A DNA stretch of 64,000 nucleotides from Cytophagaceae bacterium (GTDB lineage Bacteria; Bacteroidota; Bacteroidia; Cytophagales; Flexibacteraceae). Below, piece after piece: positions 50,240-59,610 of this stretch; positions within the stretch are counted from its first letter, which is position 1; the number at the start of each line of letters is the position of its first letter. Under the pieces are notes generated by a model that was not told where the DNA came from, ran no database searches, and worked only from the letters and a program-made list of their open reading frames with translations. Location of the stretch: NCBI GenBank assembly GCA_947458545.1, contig CANGYH010000007.1, positions 1 to 64,000 on the forward strand, written 5' to 3'. The translations under genes were made by a program, and so were the position numbers.

Positions 50240-51463
50240 CTATCGGCCAAACGCAGGTTTTGCCTGGTATGGAGCGGCCGCCTGCTTGCCCGCCAGCCAC
50301 CAACGCCCCTGCCAGTAGGCCAGGGGGATGCCGCCCGCCACGGCCTCGTCGGGCAAAGGCAGCCGGGGTTGTTTTTTCAGGGCCAAATCGGGGCTGAGCT
50401 TGGCCAGGGGCAGGGTTACTACGCCGGTGGCTACCCATACCTCGCGCAGGCGGAACTGTTTGTTTTCGTCAGCCTGTCGCAGCACGCCTCCGGTGCGCAG
50501 GTAAAGCTGAGGAGGTGTACAACCCACCTGCCCCTCGGCCCACACTTGCGAGGGCTGTGTGCCCTTGGGCAACAGCAGTGCCTGGCAACCTTGCGGGTTG
50601 GCGCGCACCAGTGCCTGGCCGGTAGATACAATCCACCCGCCGGCTCCGTCTGGCACGGCGGGTTGGTGGGGGTGCAGGGGGTGCAGCTCCTCGGGCGGCG
50701 GCGGGGCAAAAGGATTAGCCGAAGGTGGGGCCGGGCACAGGGCTGCGGGCACAGCCTGCACAAAGGCCCCCGAGCGCAGGGGCAGGCCCAGCGCATTGGT
50801 AGGTACCGTCAGTAGCAGCCAACGGTAATCGTAGAGGCCATTGTTGGCACTGCCTGGCTTGCAGAGGGCCTCTTTGCGCTGCAACAACAGCACCAGGCGA
50901 CCTGGCTGGCTACCCGCAGCCCGCAGCCAGAAGGTTACCTTGGCATAAGCTTTGGCTTCTTCCAGGCTGATACCTAATGGGTTTTCTGGGCCCTTGGGCA
51001 GCATGTCTAGGCCTTCAATGCCTGCAAGCGGTAGCTCGGCTTGGGGCTGGGCGCTGAGGCCACCGGCGGGGGTAGGTTGGTAGCGGTGGTACACCACGCC
51101 GCCCTCCAGCAGGCCGGCGCGCAGGGCCAGCACCCCGCCCTCGGTAGGCACCCAGAGCAGCCGGGCGCTGTCGGGCCGCAGGCTTAGGGTGTCTTGCAGT
51201 TGGCCGCCGGGGCCAGCCAGGCACAGCAGGCGCTTGCCTCGGTAGGTGCCCTCGGCCCAGGCCTGGCAGGCATCGGCGGGGCGCATGGCGGCCAGGCGCA
51301 GGCTGTCTAGCGTCAGCGATAGCTGGGGGCGGTTGCGCCGGGCTTGCGTAGGCGGGCATGGCTCTGCGGCCGGTGCCTGGGCCTGTGCGGGCAAGGCCAG
51401 GCAGACGAGCAGATACAGGGCGCAGGCCCCCATGATCATCTTACTGCCGGCGATGCCACCCAT
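50240..51463 (-). CDS. Secreted proline/alanine-rich protein of unknown function
   Basis: A 407-residue protein with a signal peptide (ACALYLLVCLALPAQAQ) after a short basic lead. The body is rich in Leu, Pro and Gly with paired Cys and short strand-like stretches (RLLWVPTEGGVLALRAGLLE, GGWIVSTGQALVRANPQG); a possible Gly/Trp-rich propeller. There is no T9SS sorting end. I do not recognise a family. It lies upstream of the barrel gene on the same strand with 111 nt between, and divergent from a DinB gene. Confidence 0.65.
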   Translation of the reverse strand: MGGIAGSKMIMGACALYLLVCLALPAQAQAPAAEPCPPTQARRNRPQLSLTLDSLRLAAMRPADACQAWAEGTYRGKRLLCLAGPGGQLQDTLSLRPDSARLLWVPTEGGVLALRAGLLEGGVVYHRYQPTPAGGLSAQPQAELPLAGIEGLDMLPKGPENPLGISLEEAKAYAKVTFWLRAAGSQPGRLVLLLQRKEALCKPGSANNGLYDYRWLLLTVPTNALGLPLRSGAFVQAVPAALCPAPPSANPFAPPPPEELHPLHPHQPAVPDGAGGWIVSTGQALVRANPQGCQALLLPKGTQPSQVWAEGQVGCTPPQLYLRTGGVLRQADENKQFRLREVWVATGVVTLPLAKLSPDLALKKQPRLPLPDEAVAGGIPLAYWQGRWWLAGKQAAAPYQAKPAFGR

Positions 51464-51535
51464 GGGGCTAAGTTACGGCAAGGGCGTGGTGCCACCGGGG
51501 TACCCATCGGCCTCTGCTTAGCGTAAATTGCCTGC

Positions 51536-52075
51536 ATGGAGACCCTGACCTACGTGCAGACACAATTTGCCTACAACCGCTGGGCCAACCACCAGGCCCT
51601 GGCCGTGCTGGCCACCCTGGCAGAGGCAGACCTGGCCGCTCCTTGCAGCGGCAATGGCACCGTGCTGCAAACCATGGGCCATGCCCTGGCCGTAGAGGAG
51701 GCATATATGCAGTATCTGACCGGGCAATTACCGGCCAGCCAAGCCCTGGCCCGGGCAGGCGAGGGCCGGAGCCCTGGCTCTGTGGCCGAGCTGCAGGCCA
51801 TCTGGCAGGCCTCTGAGCGGCTGGCCAACCCCTTTATGGCCCAGCTTACCGAGGCTCAACTGGCCCAGACGGCCGAGCTATCGCTGCCAAGGGGGGCCGC
51901 TACGCTGGCCTTGTGGCAGTTGCTCTTTCAGATCATCAACCACGGCACCCATACCCGGGCCCAGCTATGCAGCGCCATCCGCGCGCTGGGCAAAAATCCG
52001 CCACGGCTAGATTTTATGTATTTTGCCTTTATCGGTATGCCGGTAGTGGGTATTGAGGGCGCTGAACCCGTGTAA
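51536..52075 (+). CDS. DinB-family four-helix protein
   Basis: A 179-residue protein with the DinB/DUF664 pattern. An N-terminal helix reads TQFAYNRWANHQAL, a second His occurs in LQTMGHALAVEEAYMQYL, and a third histidine pair lies in IINHGTHTRAQLCSAIRAL. The three His form a metal site in this fold. Members include DNA-damage-inducible proteins and bacillithiol or mycothiol transferases, but the substrate is usually unknown. It stands alone between divergent and small membrane-protein genes. Confidence 0.88.
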   Translation: METLTYVQTQFAYNRWANHQALAVLATLAEADLAAPCSGNGTVLQTMGHALAVEEAYMQYLTGQLPASQALARAGEGRSPGSVAELQAIWQASERLANPFMAQLTEAQLAQTAELSLPRGAATLALWQLLFQIINHGTHTRAQLCSAIRALGKNPPRLDFMYFAFIGMPVVGIEGAEPV

Positions 52076-52184
52076 GATATCCTTGTATTGGCGGTTTATA
52101 AGTTGTTGAGGCCATCGAGCATATTTTGGCACCAGTCTTGCCTGTGTAGGCGCTACAACCACAACCTTATTACAACGCCCTGCC

Positions 52185-52565
52185 ATGAAAGCGAAAGACT
52201 ATTATTTTTTGGCCTTGCTATTCGGCACCATCATTCCTTTGGCCGAGTTTCTGCCCTGGTACTTAGATAATGGGCTAGACCTGGCCCGCTTTAGCCAGGA
52301 GTTGGAGGCCACCGCCGTAACCCGCTTCTTTAAGTGGGACGTGATTTTGAGCTATATGGCCCTTGTGGTGTTTGTTGTGGCCGAGAGCCGCCGACACAGC
52401 CTGCGTTATGCCTGGGTGTCGCTGGTGTTTGGGGCCGTGGTGGGCGTCTCTTGCGGACTGCCGCTGTTTTTATACCTGCGCGAGCTGGCCTTAGAGCAAG
52501 GCGTTACCCGGCCTGCCAGGCGCTTTGCCTGGCCAAGAGCACGCCGGCGTTTGCGCGTCGGCTAG
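52185..52565 (+). CDS. DUF2834 family membrane protein
   Basis: A 126-residue protein with three hydrophobic segments and the DUF2834 track: LPWYLDNGLDLARFSQEL, then FKWDVILSYMALVVFVVAES and VSLVFGAVVGVSCGLPLFLYLRE. The function of the family is unknown. The final 20 residues are Arg/Pro-rich and look like extension past the normal family end. A GC-rich palindromic hairpin follows before the convergent T9SS gene. Confidence 0.85.
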   Translation: MKAKDYYFLALLFGTIIPLAEFLPWYLDNGLDLARFSQELEATAVTRFFKWDVILSYMALVVFVVAESRRHSLRYAWVSLVFGAVVGVSCGLPLFLYLRELALEQGVTRPARRFAWPRARRRLRVG

Positions 52566-52615
52566 GGGTGGAGGAGGCTGGTCTGCTGGCAGCTCTGGTC
52601 GATCCCCAACAAAGT

Positions 52616-52668
52616 CGGGCCCGGCCTTGCCCTTTGCCCAGATGGCAAAGCGGCGAGTGCCGGGCCCG
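52616..52668. terminator. Nested GC-rich hairpin between convergent genes
   Basis: CGGGCCCGGC pairs with GCCGGGCCCG, and inside the loop CTTTGCC pairs with GGCAAAG. The position between the DUF2834 stop and the minus-strand T9SS gene end suggests a bidirectional stop; it lacks a strong T-run. Confidence 0.6.
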
Positions 52669-52697
52669 CGCCATAGTATCCCTTCGGGTTGGTATGC

Positions 52698-53675
52698 TTA
52701 TTGCTTCACCACGCGGCTGCCTGCGGCAGGGCCTGCACCTGCACCCAGGCGATAAAATCCTTTAGGCAAAGCCGAAAGGTCTGCCCGTTGTGCGTCAACC
52801 AGCATGTGAAACCGCTGGCCGGCCGGGTTTATAAGCTCTAGCACAGACCCTGCGCCTGCGGGCAGGTGCAGGAGGTTATGGGCCGGATTAGGCCATGGTT
52901 TCTCGGCTGCGGCCGGGGCCTCGATTGCGGTGGGGATGGTCAGGTTGGAGGCATAGCTGGGGTCTCCGCGGAAGTTGCCCCGGACGGGGTCGTAGCGGAC
53001 GCCAATGTCCAAGATAGGGTACCCCAACCCCGCCGCATACAGCGAGAGGCTCTGCGAGAAGCTCTGCAACTGCCCACCCAGGCTGTAGCTGCCGCGTCGG
53101 ATTTGCAGCAGCACCACATCCCGGTACTGGCGGCGGTTGAGCGTCAGGGTGCCGTAGCCGACGTAGGCCAGCGTATCTATCTGGCGAATCTGGCTGCGGC
53201 TGCCGCCGTTGGCACGATCTACCACATACTGCCTGATCCGTTGCTGGCCGTAGCCAAGCCCCGTGGGCAAAGTGAGCATATAAGGTGCCTGAAACCTGTC
53301 TGTACCAAGGCTGCCAGAGACCGACCCCAGCTCGAAGACGCCGCTATCGGTCACAACGCCGTAGCCGGTCACGTCGAAGGGTCCAATTTGAGAAGTTACA
53401 GCGTAGTTGGCCAGCGGAAAGAGCGCGGCACTGTCGGTACTGGCCGGGCTGACGACTTCTATGGTAGAAGATCCAAACGGGTTGGCCAGGTTGACGACCC
53501 AGGCCTGGTTGGGCCCCGGCGCCACGCCGATAGAGTCTAGCCGGGTAGAATTGGCGTAGTTGAAGGTAAGCCGCGTACCGATGCGGGGCCCATACTGCCC
53601 CGGGGCAAGCGTGGGCTGCGCCTGGGCGGCCAAGCCGAGAAACATGGCTGCCACTGCCAATAATAAAACTTTCAT
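52698..53675 (-). CDS. Secreted protein with T9SS type A sorting domain
   Basis: From MKVLLLAVAAMFLGLAAQAQ, a signal peptide, it gives 325 residues. The body is beta-rich with no recognised catalytic domain. The C-terminal 70 residues follow the sorting pattern: WPNPAHNLLHLP, then LELINPAGQRF, then LPKGFYRLGAG and a short basic end, so the protein should be exported by the SprA channel encoded in this window. A TACCTTTG -7-like element lies about 60 nt upstream on the minus strand. Confidence 0.85.
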   Translation of the reverse strand: MKVLLLAVAAMFLGLAAQAQPTLAPGQYGPRIGTRLTFNYANSTRLDSIGVAPGPNQAWVVNLANPFGSSTIEVVSPASTDSAALFPLANYAVTSQIGPFDVTGYGVVTDSGVFELGSVSGSLGTDRFQAPYMLTLPTGLGYGQQRIRQYVVDRANGGSRSQIRQIDTLAYVGYGTLTLNRRQYRDVVLLQIRRGSYSLGGQLQSFSQSLSLYAAGLGYPILDIGVRYDPVRGNFRGDPSYASNLTIPTAIEAPAAAEKPWPNPAHNLLHLPAGAGSVLELINPAGQRFHMLVDAQRADLSALPKGFYRLGAGAGPAAGSRVVKQ

Positions 53676-53829
53676 AGTTATAAGAAGGGGTTGCACAGTG
53701 CAAGGCTTTTGTCGAGCAAAAGGCCAAGCTTAACAAAGGTAGAGCCTCTGCCCGGCAACCGCGCCCGGCTGGCCCGGCATCTTGTTGGGTAGCTTTGGCG
53801 TAATGTTTGCGTAATGCTACCAAAATCGG

Positions 53830-54621
53830 ATGCGAGCGGGCCTGCTGTTTAAGCTTTGGGGGATTTTGTACGTTTGGCTTTGCCTGGCAATAGGCCTAAG
53901 CCAGGCCCAAACCACTCCACCCGGTTTGCAAGGCACCAATTTGGTAACCTGGCTGGCCTTTACTGCCCAGCAGGCATGGAGCCCCCGCCTGACCACCCAG
54001 GCCTTTGCAGGTGCCAGCACCCAAAGCGACCCCGACAACTGGAACCCCACGCAGAAGTTCGGCGTCTTCGTCTTGAACCAGGAGACGTTTTACCAGTTGC
54101 GCCCCGGCTGGCGCGTGGCCCTGTGCAACAGCTACCGCCTCTATGGCAATTACGCCCAGGCCGAGCCCTACGACCTGCTGCCCATTGGCTACCGCCAGGA
54201 GCTGCGCGTATATGCCCGCCTCAACTACCGCCACAGCGTGCACCCCCGTTGGGAGCTTAGCTATACCCTGCGGCCCGAATACCGCATGTTCTACACCCAG
54301 CAATGGGAGGATCTGAGCCCCTCTACAAGCATTCGCACCCGGGCAGGTGTGCAGGCTACCTATACCCTAAGCCCCCGCCAGGCCCTGGTGCTGGGCGCAG
54401 AGGCCTTTGGCGACACGCGCGAGGACGGGCTGACCTGGAGCCCCTACCGCTTTACGCAGGTACGCGCAGCAGGCTTTTGGCAAACGCGCCCATCGGAGCA
54501 AACCATCCTCAACCTGGGGGTGATGCAGCAGCAGCTCTACCAGCCCGACGGCTGGGGCCGGTCTGCCACCTACCTGAGTGCAGAAGTCGTCTGGGTAAAT
54601 CCGCTGGGGCTTAAGCGGTAG
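53830..54621 (+). CDS. DUF2490 family outer-membrane protein
   Basis: A 263-residue protein with a signal peptide (ending GLSQAQ). DUF2490 features are an early TWLAFTAQQAWSPRLTTQ strand pair, FYQLRPGWRVALCNSYRLYG in the middle and a repeated-strand end (SEQTILNLGVMQQQLYQP, TYLSAEVVWVNP). The family is a Bacteroidota and proteobacterial barrel of unknown function. Its last 11 nt overlap the convergent ybeY gene. Confidence 0.85.
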   Translation: MRAGLLFKLWGILYVWLCLAIGLSQAQTTPPGLQGTNLVTWLAFTAQQAWSPRLTTQAFAGASTQSDPDNWNPTQKFGVFVLNQETFYQLRPGWRVALCNSYRLYGNYAQAEPYDLLPIGYRQELRVYARLNYRHSVHPRWELSYTLRPEYRMFYTQQWEDLSPSTSIRTRAGVQATYTLSPRQALVLGAEAFGDTREDGLTWSPYRFTQVRAAGFWQTRPSEQTILNLGVMQQQLYQPDGWGRSATYLSAEVVWVNPLGLKR

Positions 54622-55042
54622 CATCCCACAGGGCCAGGGCCTGGTCTTCGGCCTGGCGCATCTGGGCGGCCTGGGCATCGGTTTTGTCTGCCAGGCCCAG
54701 CAGGTGCAGCAGGCCGTGGGCCAGCACACGGCGCAGCTCGGCCGCGGGGGCAGTGCCGTAGGTGGCGGCGTTGTCTGCCACGCGCTCTACAGAGATGAAG
54801 ATGTCTGCCTCGATGGGCCCCTGGCCGGGCTCCTCCCGGTTGTCGAAGGTGATGATGTCTGTGTAATAGTCGTGGGCCAGGTATTGGCGGTTTACCTCCA
54901 GCAGCTCGTCATCCGACAAAAAAATGTAGGTCACTGCCCGGCAGCGATGGCCGTAGGCAGCGGCCAGGGCCTGCAGCCATCGGCGCAGGCGCAGGCGCTC
55001 GGCAGGCAGCAGGCGGGCATCTTCAGCTTCAAACCGAATCAT
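54611..55042 (-). CDS. ybeY: Endoribonuclease YbeY (rRNA maturation factor)
   Basis: A 143-residue metalloprotein. The zinc-binding track is AHGLLHLLGLADKTD. It has the two helix His, while the third metal ligand is not the textbook DH but a DKTD stretch, as in many Bacteroidota YbeY sequences. FLSDDELLEVNRQYL and YTDIITFDN are family words. It processes 16S rRNA ends and takes part in ribosome quality control. Its start ATG shares one base with the folB stop (TGATG), so the two are translated together. Confidence 0.92.
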   Translation of the reverse strand: MIRFEAEDARLLPAERLRLRRWLQALAAAYGHRCRAVTYIFLSDDELLEVNRQYLAHDYYTDIITFDNREEPGQGPIEADIFISVERVADNAATYGTAPAAELRRVLAHGLLHLLGLADKTDAQAAQMRQAEDQALALWDATA

Positions 55043-55479
55043 CAGTTGGCTGGGCTAAAATCGTCTGGCCAGCAGACGGTTACGCTGGCCGCATGGCACA
55101 CCCCGCCGAGCGGTGGGTTAAACTTGGTTACCTCTACCTGCACCCGCGCAATTTGCCCAAACCGGGCACGGATGGCCTGGCAAAGCTCGTAGCCAATGTG
55201 CTCTAGCAGGCGCGCGGGGATGGCCATGCGGTCTCGCACCAGGGCAAAAACCTGCTCGTAGTTCACCGTGCCTGCCAGCTCGTCGCGCTCGGCGGCGGGG
55301 CCAAAGTCGGTGGCAATTTCTACGTCTATGCGGTAACGGTTGCCCATGTCGCGCTCGGCGGCGTGGTAGCCGTGGTAGGCAAAAAATTCTAGGCCCGTCA
55401 GGCGAATCAGTCCCAAGGTTAATACGGGGTCAAGGCGAAGTTTATTGGAGGAAAATGCGCCGGGGCTAAAGCGCATCAA
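55042..55479 (-). CDS. folB: Dihydroneopterin aldolase
   Basis: A 145-residue frame whose family core begins GLIRLTGLEFFAYHGYHAAE. It continues with TVNYEQVFALV and LLEHIGYELCQAI (with the conserved Glu) and ends with VTKFNPPLGGVCHAASVTV. It makes 6-hydroxymethyl-dihydropterin in folate synthesis, downstream of FolE encoded elsewhere in the window. The ATG start overlaps divIVA by 14 nt and adds 21 residues; a TTG just before GLIRL (55416) fits the family better. Confidence 0.92.
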   Translation of the reverse strand: MMRFSPGAFSSNKLRLDPVLTLGLIRLTGLEFFAYHGYHAAERDMGNRYRIDVEIATDFGPAAERDELAGTVNYEQVFALVRDRMAIPARLLEHIGYELCQAIRARFGQIARVQVEVTKFNPPLGGVCHAASVTVCWPDDFSPAN

Positions 55480-56146
55480 AGAAAGAGGCCGACGCCTGCG
55501 GATCTGCCTCGGGCATGGCTTTGGCGGGGCCTTGCATCTGGGTGTCGGCCAGGGCGGCCTCCAGGGTAGGGCTTAGCACTACCTCGGGCTGGCGGATGGC
55601 CTGTGCCTCGTCGAAGTTGAGGCTACGGCTGCGGGCCTGGTGGCGCAGCACCTTGTCGGCCACTTCTGTGGCCAGGGTATGGAGTTCGGTCAGCAGGCTG
55701 TCGCGGTGGCGCTCGGCTTGCCGGGCATCGTCGTGCAGCTTGGCCACGTCGTCTTGCAGGCGCTCGTAGGTGCGGCGGGCCTCTTGGCGGGCCTCGTCTA
55801 TCACAAACTTGGCTTGCCAGCGGGCCTCTTTCAGGATGGTCTCGGCCTTTAGCTCTGCCTCTCGCACTTGCAGGGTTGCCTGCGTGCGAGCCTGCTCTAC
55901 CAGGTTAGCGCCTGTCTCCTCGGCCGTTTTCAAGGTCTTGTGGAGGGTGGCTTCAATCTCGCGCAGCTTGCCCAGCTCTCGCTCGGTGCTGTTGAGGCGC
56001 TCTTTGAGCTGGTGGTTTTCTTCCAGTTGCTTTTCGTACGCTTGCGATACGGTCAGCAAAAACGCATCCACCTGGTCTCGGTCTATGCCGCCCAGGGTGC
56101 GCTTATCAAATTGTTTTTGGCGGATTTCTATGGGAGTGAGCTTCAT
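55466..56146 (-). CDS. DivIVA domain-containing protein
   Basis: A 226-residue coiled-coil protein. The N-terminal MKLTPIEIRQKQFDKRTLGG followed by GIDRDQVDAFL is the DivIVA lipid-binding start. The remainder is a long heptad helix rich in Glu, Ala, Lys and Arg up to about residue 180. DivIVA proteins gather at curved membrane and help place division and growth machinery. It heads an operon with folB and ybeY. An inverted pair of AT-rich repeats lies just upstream. Confidence 0.92.
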   Translation of the reverse strand: MKLTPIEIRQKQFDKRTLGGIDRDQVDAFLLTVSQAYEKQLEENHQLKERLNSTERELGKLREIEATLHKTLKTAEETGANLVEQARTQATLQVREAELKAETILKEARWQAKFVIDEARQEARRTYERLQDDVAKLHDDARQAERHRDSLLTELHTLATEVADKVLRHQARSRSLNFDEAQAIRQPEVVLSPTLEAALADTQMQGPAKAMPEADPQASASFFDAL

Positions 56147-56169
56147 TTTTTTGTAAATTAAAAAATAAT

Positions 56170-56229
56170 AATTAAGAATTAAAAATTAGAGGTTCCGCTG
56201 AGGTCCATTTTAATTTTTAATTCTTAATT
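56170..56229. repeat. Inverted AT-rich repeat pair (19-bp arms)
   Basis: AATTAAGAATTAAAAATTA at 56170-56188 is exactly mirrored at 56211-56229, leaving a 22-nt loop. It separates divIVA from the WD40 gene and supplies the last codon and stop of the WD40 gene. Confidence 0.85.
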
Positions 56230-57135
56230 CGGCATGGCGAGTTGCCACAAAATGGCCGTCCTGTCGTCACTGCAAGATACAGCCTCATTGGCCGAGAGCC
56301 AGAGGCAGCGGTTTACGCTGGAGCCGTGGCCCTGGTGGCGGGCCTTGTCGTGCACGCGGAGCAGCCGCAGGGTGTCTACGTCCCAGAGCTTGAGGGTTTT
56401 GTCCATACTGGCCGAGAGGAGCAGGGTGCCGTCGGGGTTGGCGGCCACGTCGTACACAGCGTAGTGGTGGGCGGGCACCTCTTGCAGCAGGGTGGGCTCG
56501 GTGCCGGGCAGGTGCCAAAGGCGGATGCGGGCGTCGCGTCCGGCGGTGGCCAGGCGCTGGCCGGGCAGGGGGCACAGGGCCATTACGGTCGGGCTGTGGG
56601 CGGGCCAGGCTGCCAGGGGCTGTAGGGTGGGCAGGGCTAGCAGGCGCACGTGGCCGTCAGACCCGGCAGCCAGCAGGGTTTGGCTGCCCCATGCCCTGGC
56701 TGCTCGCAGCGGTTTGTCTGACACTTGCGCGGTGGCCACCACCCGCCCGGCCACGGCATCTACCAGTGTGATGTGGCCGGTGCTGTCTGCCATGGCAATC
56801 TGGCTGGGGCCGATGGGGGCCAGGGCGAAATAGTCTGCCTTGGGCAGCGCCAGCGAGCCCAGCGCTTGGCGGGTGTGCAGGTCAATAAAATGCAGCCCCT
56901 GCTGGTTGAGGGCCAGCACCAGCAGGCCGGGCTCGGGCAGGGTGGCCATGGCCCAGCAGGCCCCGGCCAGCTTGGCCAGCCCATGCGCCTGGGTGGGGTT
57001 GGCGGTGGTCCACTCGGCCACCTGCCCATCCGACCCAGAGGTGTAGAAGGTGCCCGGCACCAACCCCGGGGCCAGGGCATATACCCCCGCCCGGTGCCCC
57101 GCCAGGGTAGCTTGATGGATAAGCAACGGCCGCAT
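56224..57135 (-). CDS. WD40 repeat protein
   Basis: A 303-residue seven-bladed propeller, with blades such as HRAGVYALAPGLVPGTFYTS, ATAGRDARIRLWHLPGTEPT and LLLSASMDKTLKLWDVDTLR. There is no signal peptide, so it is probably cytoplasmic and a protein-binding scaffold. Its partner is unknown. The stop codon lies in a right-hand AT-rich repeat arm. The divIVA operon follows on the same strand. Confidence 0.85.
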   Translation of the reverse strand: MRPLLIHQATLAGHRAGVYALAPGLVPGTFYTSGSDGQVAEWTTANPTQAHGLAKLAGACWAMATLPEPGLLVLALNQQGLHFIDLHTRQALGSLALPKADYFALAPIGPSQIAMADSTGHITLVDAVAGRVVATAQVSDKPLRAARAWGSQTLLAAGSDGHVRLLALPTLQPLAAWPAHSPTVMALCPLPGQRLATAGRDARIRLWHLPGTEPTLLQEVPAHHYAVYDVAANPDGTLLLSASMDKTLKLWDVDTLRLLRVHDKARHQGHGSSVNRCLWLSANEAVSCSDDRTAILWQLAMPN

Positions 57136-57198
57136 GTCGGGTGCAAAGGTCGGGGGTGGGGGGTGGACCTAGGCCAAGGCACCTAGCTGCACAGGCTT

Positions 57199-58362
57199 TT
57201 ACTTATTACCCTTGGAACGGTTATGCGTTTTGCAGAGCATTTGGCAGTTTTTGCTATCCGTCTGGCCGCCTTTGCTCCAGGGAGTTACGTGGTCGGCATC
57301 CATCTCATCCAGCTTGTACATGCGGGCCTTGTTGGTGTTGGTGCCCAAGGCGCATAACGGGCAGTTAGACTTACTTTCAGACTTAGCCTCTTTGGTTTGT
57401 TGCTCATAGACCCGCTTTCGGGTGGCCTCGTCGAAGATTCGCACTTCCAGCAGCTTGGTATCTTCACAACCGCCAAGGATGAATTCAAAGATGCCCCGGC
57501 GGTTTTTAATGTAAGGGTCGCTATAGAGTTCGCGCTGCTTGGCCTGAACCACGGCCGGGTCGTAGGGCTTTGCGTGGTATGTCTCGTAGAGTCGGCCCCA
57601 TTCCAGTCCACTCATTTCTTTTTCAATGTCGCGGAAGACACTGCCAGCCCAGTCTAGCACGGTATTGAAATAAGTTTTGAGCTCTACGATGTCCGTATCG
57701 TGGCGATGGCGGCTCATGTAGTCGCTTACGTTTCCACGGCTCACCCATTGCAAAGCACGCTCGAGGTATTCTTGACGGTTTACTATGGCCGTGATGTAGG
57801 CAGCCCACTTCTGGATGTTGGAATTACGGCTGTTGGAGAACTCTGCCTTGGCCGCCGTAACGAAAGGGCCTGAGTAAACGGCATTGAGCAGCTCCTGATT
57901 GTTGAGCGGCACACCGGCGATGTTGATCGTCTTAAACCATTCTTTAATTTCAGACTCGGTGCCCTCGCACTCGTAGATGAGCAAGGGGGTGTCAAGGATG
58001 CGCGCCTGCTTGTCTGCTGCCAAGCCGGTGAAGTACTGCTGCATACCGCGCTCGTCCAGAATTGCGAATTTGCCCGTTACATAGCGCCCCAAGCTGGTGA
58101 TGCGCTGCTGCCCGTCCAGCACCTCCAGCGAGCCGTCCTCCAGTTTATTGAAGTATATGAGCCCCAGCGGGTAGCCCTGCAGGATGGATTCAATCACGGC
58201 TACGTCCCTTTTGCCGTCGGCATAGATGTAGTTGCGCTGGTACTCGGGCTGTATGACAAGCCGCCCGGAGAGGCCAAAGAGTCCCTTGCCCTCCAGCTCG
58301 TTGTAAACGAAGCCTTCACAAAGTTGCTTGACGGTAATGTCAGTTCTTAATGTGGTTTTCAT
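57199..58362 (-). CDS. DUF262 domain protein with C-terminal HNH nuclease
   Basis: From [18 protein letters not shown] this gives 387 residues. Residues about 30-110 are a DUF262 domain: IQPEYQRNY at 37-45 and [14 protein letters not shown], with DGQQR at 83-87, the nucleotide-binding hallmark shared with GmrS and ParB-like folds. The middle is helical. The C-terminal 55 residues are a zinc-type HNH nuclease: CPLC at 334-337, [13 protein letters not shown], then [14 protein letters not shown]. Unlike GmrSD, the tail is a classical HNH and not DUF1524. It overlaps the methyltransferase gene by 23 nt, so the pair is probably a restriction-modification or related defence unit. Confidence 0.85.
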   Translation of the reverse strand: MKTTLRTDITVKQLCEGFVYNELEGKGLFGLSGRLVIQPEYQRNYIYADGKRDVAVIESILQGYPLGLIYFNKLEDGSLEVLDGQQRITSLGRYVTGKFAILDERGMQQYFTGLAADKQARILDTPLLIYECEGTESEIKEWFKTINIAGVPLNNQELLNAVYSGPFVTAAKAEFSNSRNSNIQKWAAYITAIVNRQEYLERALQWVSRGNVSDYMSRHRHDTDIVELKTYFNTVLDWAGSVFRDIEKEMSGLEWGRLYETYHAKPYDPAVVQAKQRELYSDPYIKNRRGIFEFILGGCEDTKLLEVRIFDEATRKRVYEQQTKEAKSESKSNCPLCALGTNTNKARMYKLDEMDADHVTPWSKGGQTDSKNCQMLCKTHNRSKGNK

Positions 58363-59449
58363 TCTGCTCTGCACGTTTTTTAATAAAAATTCGCTTATAA
58401 ACACGTTCACCACCAACCAATGGCTGCATGACCCTGCTTTCATTTCGCCATAAGTCACCGGAAAATCCTCTGCCTTCGCTTTCTGTCGCTCCTAGAATCT
58501 CAAACTGTTCAGGCGAATACTTATCCAGAAAGCTGATGGGCACCCCCATTACGCCGGGGTAGTCGGCGGGGATGGCATCGGTGAAGGGGACTTCGATGGC
58601 ATCGTAGTTGTCGTAGCGCTGGTAACCCTGGCCCTTTATCTCCTTGTGCTTGCTGAAGCGGATATTCTCTTCCATCGTCATCAAGGGCAGGGGCTTGTGG
58701 CGGCGGCCGTGGTCTATGTTGGTGTACCAGCAGACGTTTCTGAACTTAACAAGCCCTGTACTCTCATCAAAAACACCATCGGCGTATTCTCTACCGTGCG
58801 GAGTAGAGAAATATGCATTCCCTGCATGAAAGCCATTTCCCAGCCATAGCTTATTCTCTTTAATCAGCGGAAATACCTCTTTATAGGTGATGGCATTCAT
58901 GTTGCCGATCAAAGAGAATTGCTTGCCGCCTTCTTGCAGCCATGCCAGAAACTCCCTGAACAGGGAGAAGGGTGGATTTGTGATTATAATATCCGCCTCA
59001 TCGCGTAATTCAATAATTTCTTTACTTCGAAAATCGCCGTCGCCCTGCAGGTATGTCCATTGCAAATCATTTACATCTATTCGGCCATCTCCAGATGTGT
59101 CGTGTGTAAGCGTAAAAATCTTACCCCGCACCTGGGTTTTGGCTGGGTCAAACTGGGGGTGTTCGGTCTCGAATAGGGTAGGCTGATACGGTGTTTTGAA
59201 TAGCTTGCTGTCAGGCGCATAGCTTGTGCTTATCAATTTCTTTAGGCCAAACCGCTCAAAATTCTGCGCAAAAAACTTGGTAAAGTTGCTCCATTCAGGA
59301 TCATCGCAGGGCAGAAGCAATGTCTTACCTTTAAACACACCATCATTATAGTCTAAATAAGCCTGTATCTCTTTTTCTATATCCGCATATTGCGTGTAAA
59401 ACTCGTCGTTTTTAGCGGCTTTCGCCTGCGCAAGGTTGCTGTTGGCCAT
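58340..59449 (-). CDS. EcoRI-family adenine-specific DNA methyltransferase
   Basis: A 369-residue methyltransferase that should transfer methyl to adenine N6. The M.EcoRI-type track is visible: [16 protein letters not shown] at 13-28, [13 protein letters not shown] (AdoMet region) at 44-56, and [15 protein letters not shown] with catalytic NPPF at 158-161. Late elements are YTNIDHGRR and a Ser/Gly-rich end. It precedes the DUF262-HNH gene and overlaps it. The pair is modestly AT-richer than its flanks. The target sequence cannot be read from the protein. Confidence 0.9.
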   Translation of the reverse strand: MANSNLAQAKAAKNDEFYTQYADIEKEIQAYLDYNDGVFKGKTLLLPCDDPEWSNFTKFFAQNFERFGLKKLISTSYAPDSKLFKTPYQPTLFETEHPQFDPAKTQVRGKIFTLTHDTSGDGRIDVNDLQWTYLQGDGDFRSKEIIELRDEADIIITNPPFSLFREFLAWLQEGGKQFSLIGNMNAITYKEVFPLIKENKLWLGNGFHAGNAYFSTPHGREYADGVFDESTGLVKFRNVCWYTNIDHGRRHKPLPLMTMEENIRFSKHKEIKGQGYQRYDNYDAIEVPFTDAIPADYPGVMGVPISFLDKYSPEQFEILGATESEGRGFSGDLWRNESRVMQPLVGGERVYKRIFIKKRAEQNENHIKN

Positions 59450-59530
59450 AGGTTTTCGCTTTGCAAGTTAGGTAATGCAAAATTGATATTCAATGCCGAG
59501 GATAAAACGCCGCCGGGCGCCCTCCCTTCG

Positions 59531-59559
59531 CGGGCGGACACGTGGGTCCGCCCCTACAT
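59531..59559. repeat. Short hairpin repeat GGCGGAC..GTCCGCC
   Basis: CGGGCGGACACGTGGGTCCG followed by CCCCTACAT; a near-identical copy is at 1540-1568. It lies in the promoter region of the Crp/Fnr gene. Confidence 0.75.
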
Positions 59560-59610
59560 CCCTTTAGCCCCTCATTCCTAAGTACCTTCCCCCCACAAAC
59601 CCCGCCCCGC

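Noticed and set aside
57199-59449. GmrSD or BrxU type IV restriction system
   Set aside because: The DUF262 part fits, but the C-terminus is a classical HNH and not DUF1524, and a methyltransferase overlaps it.
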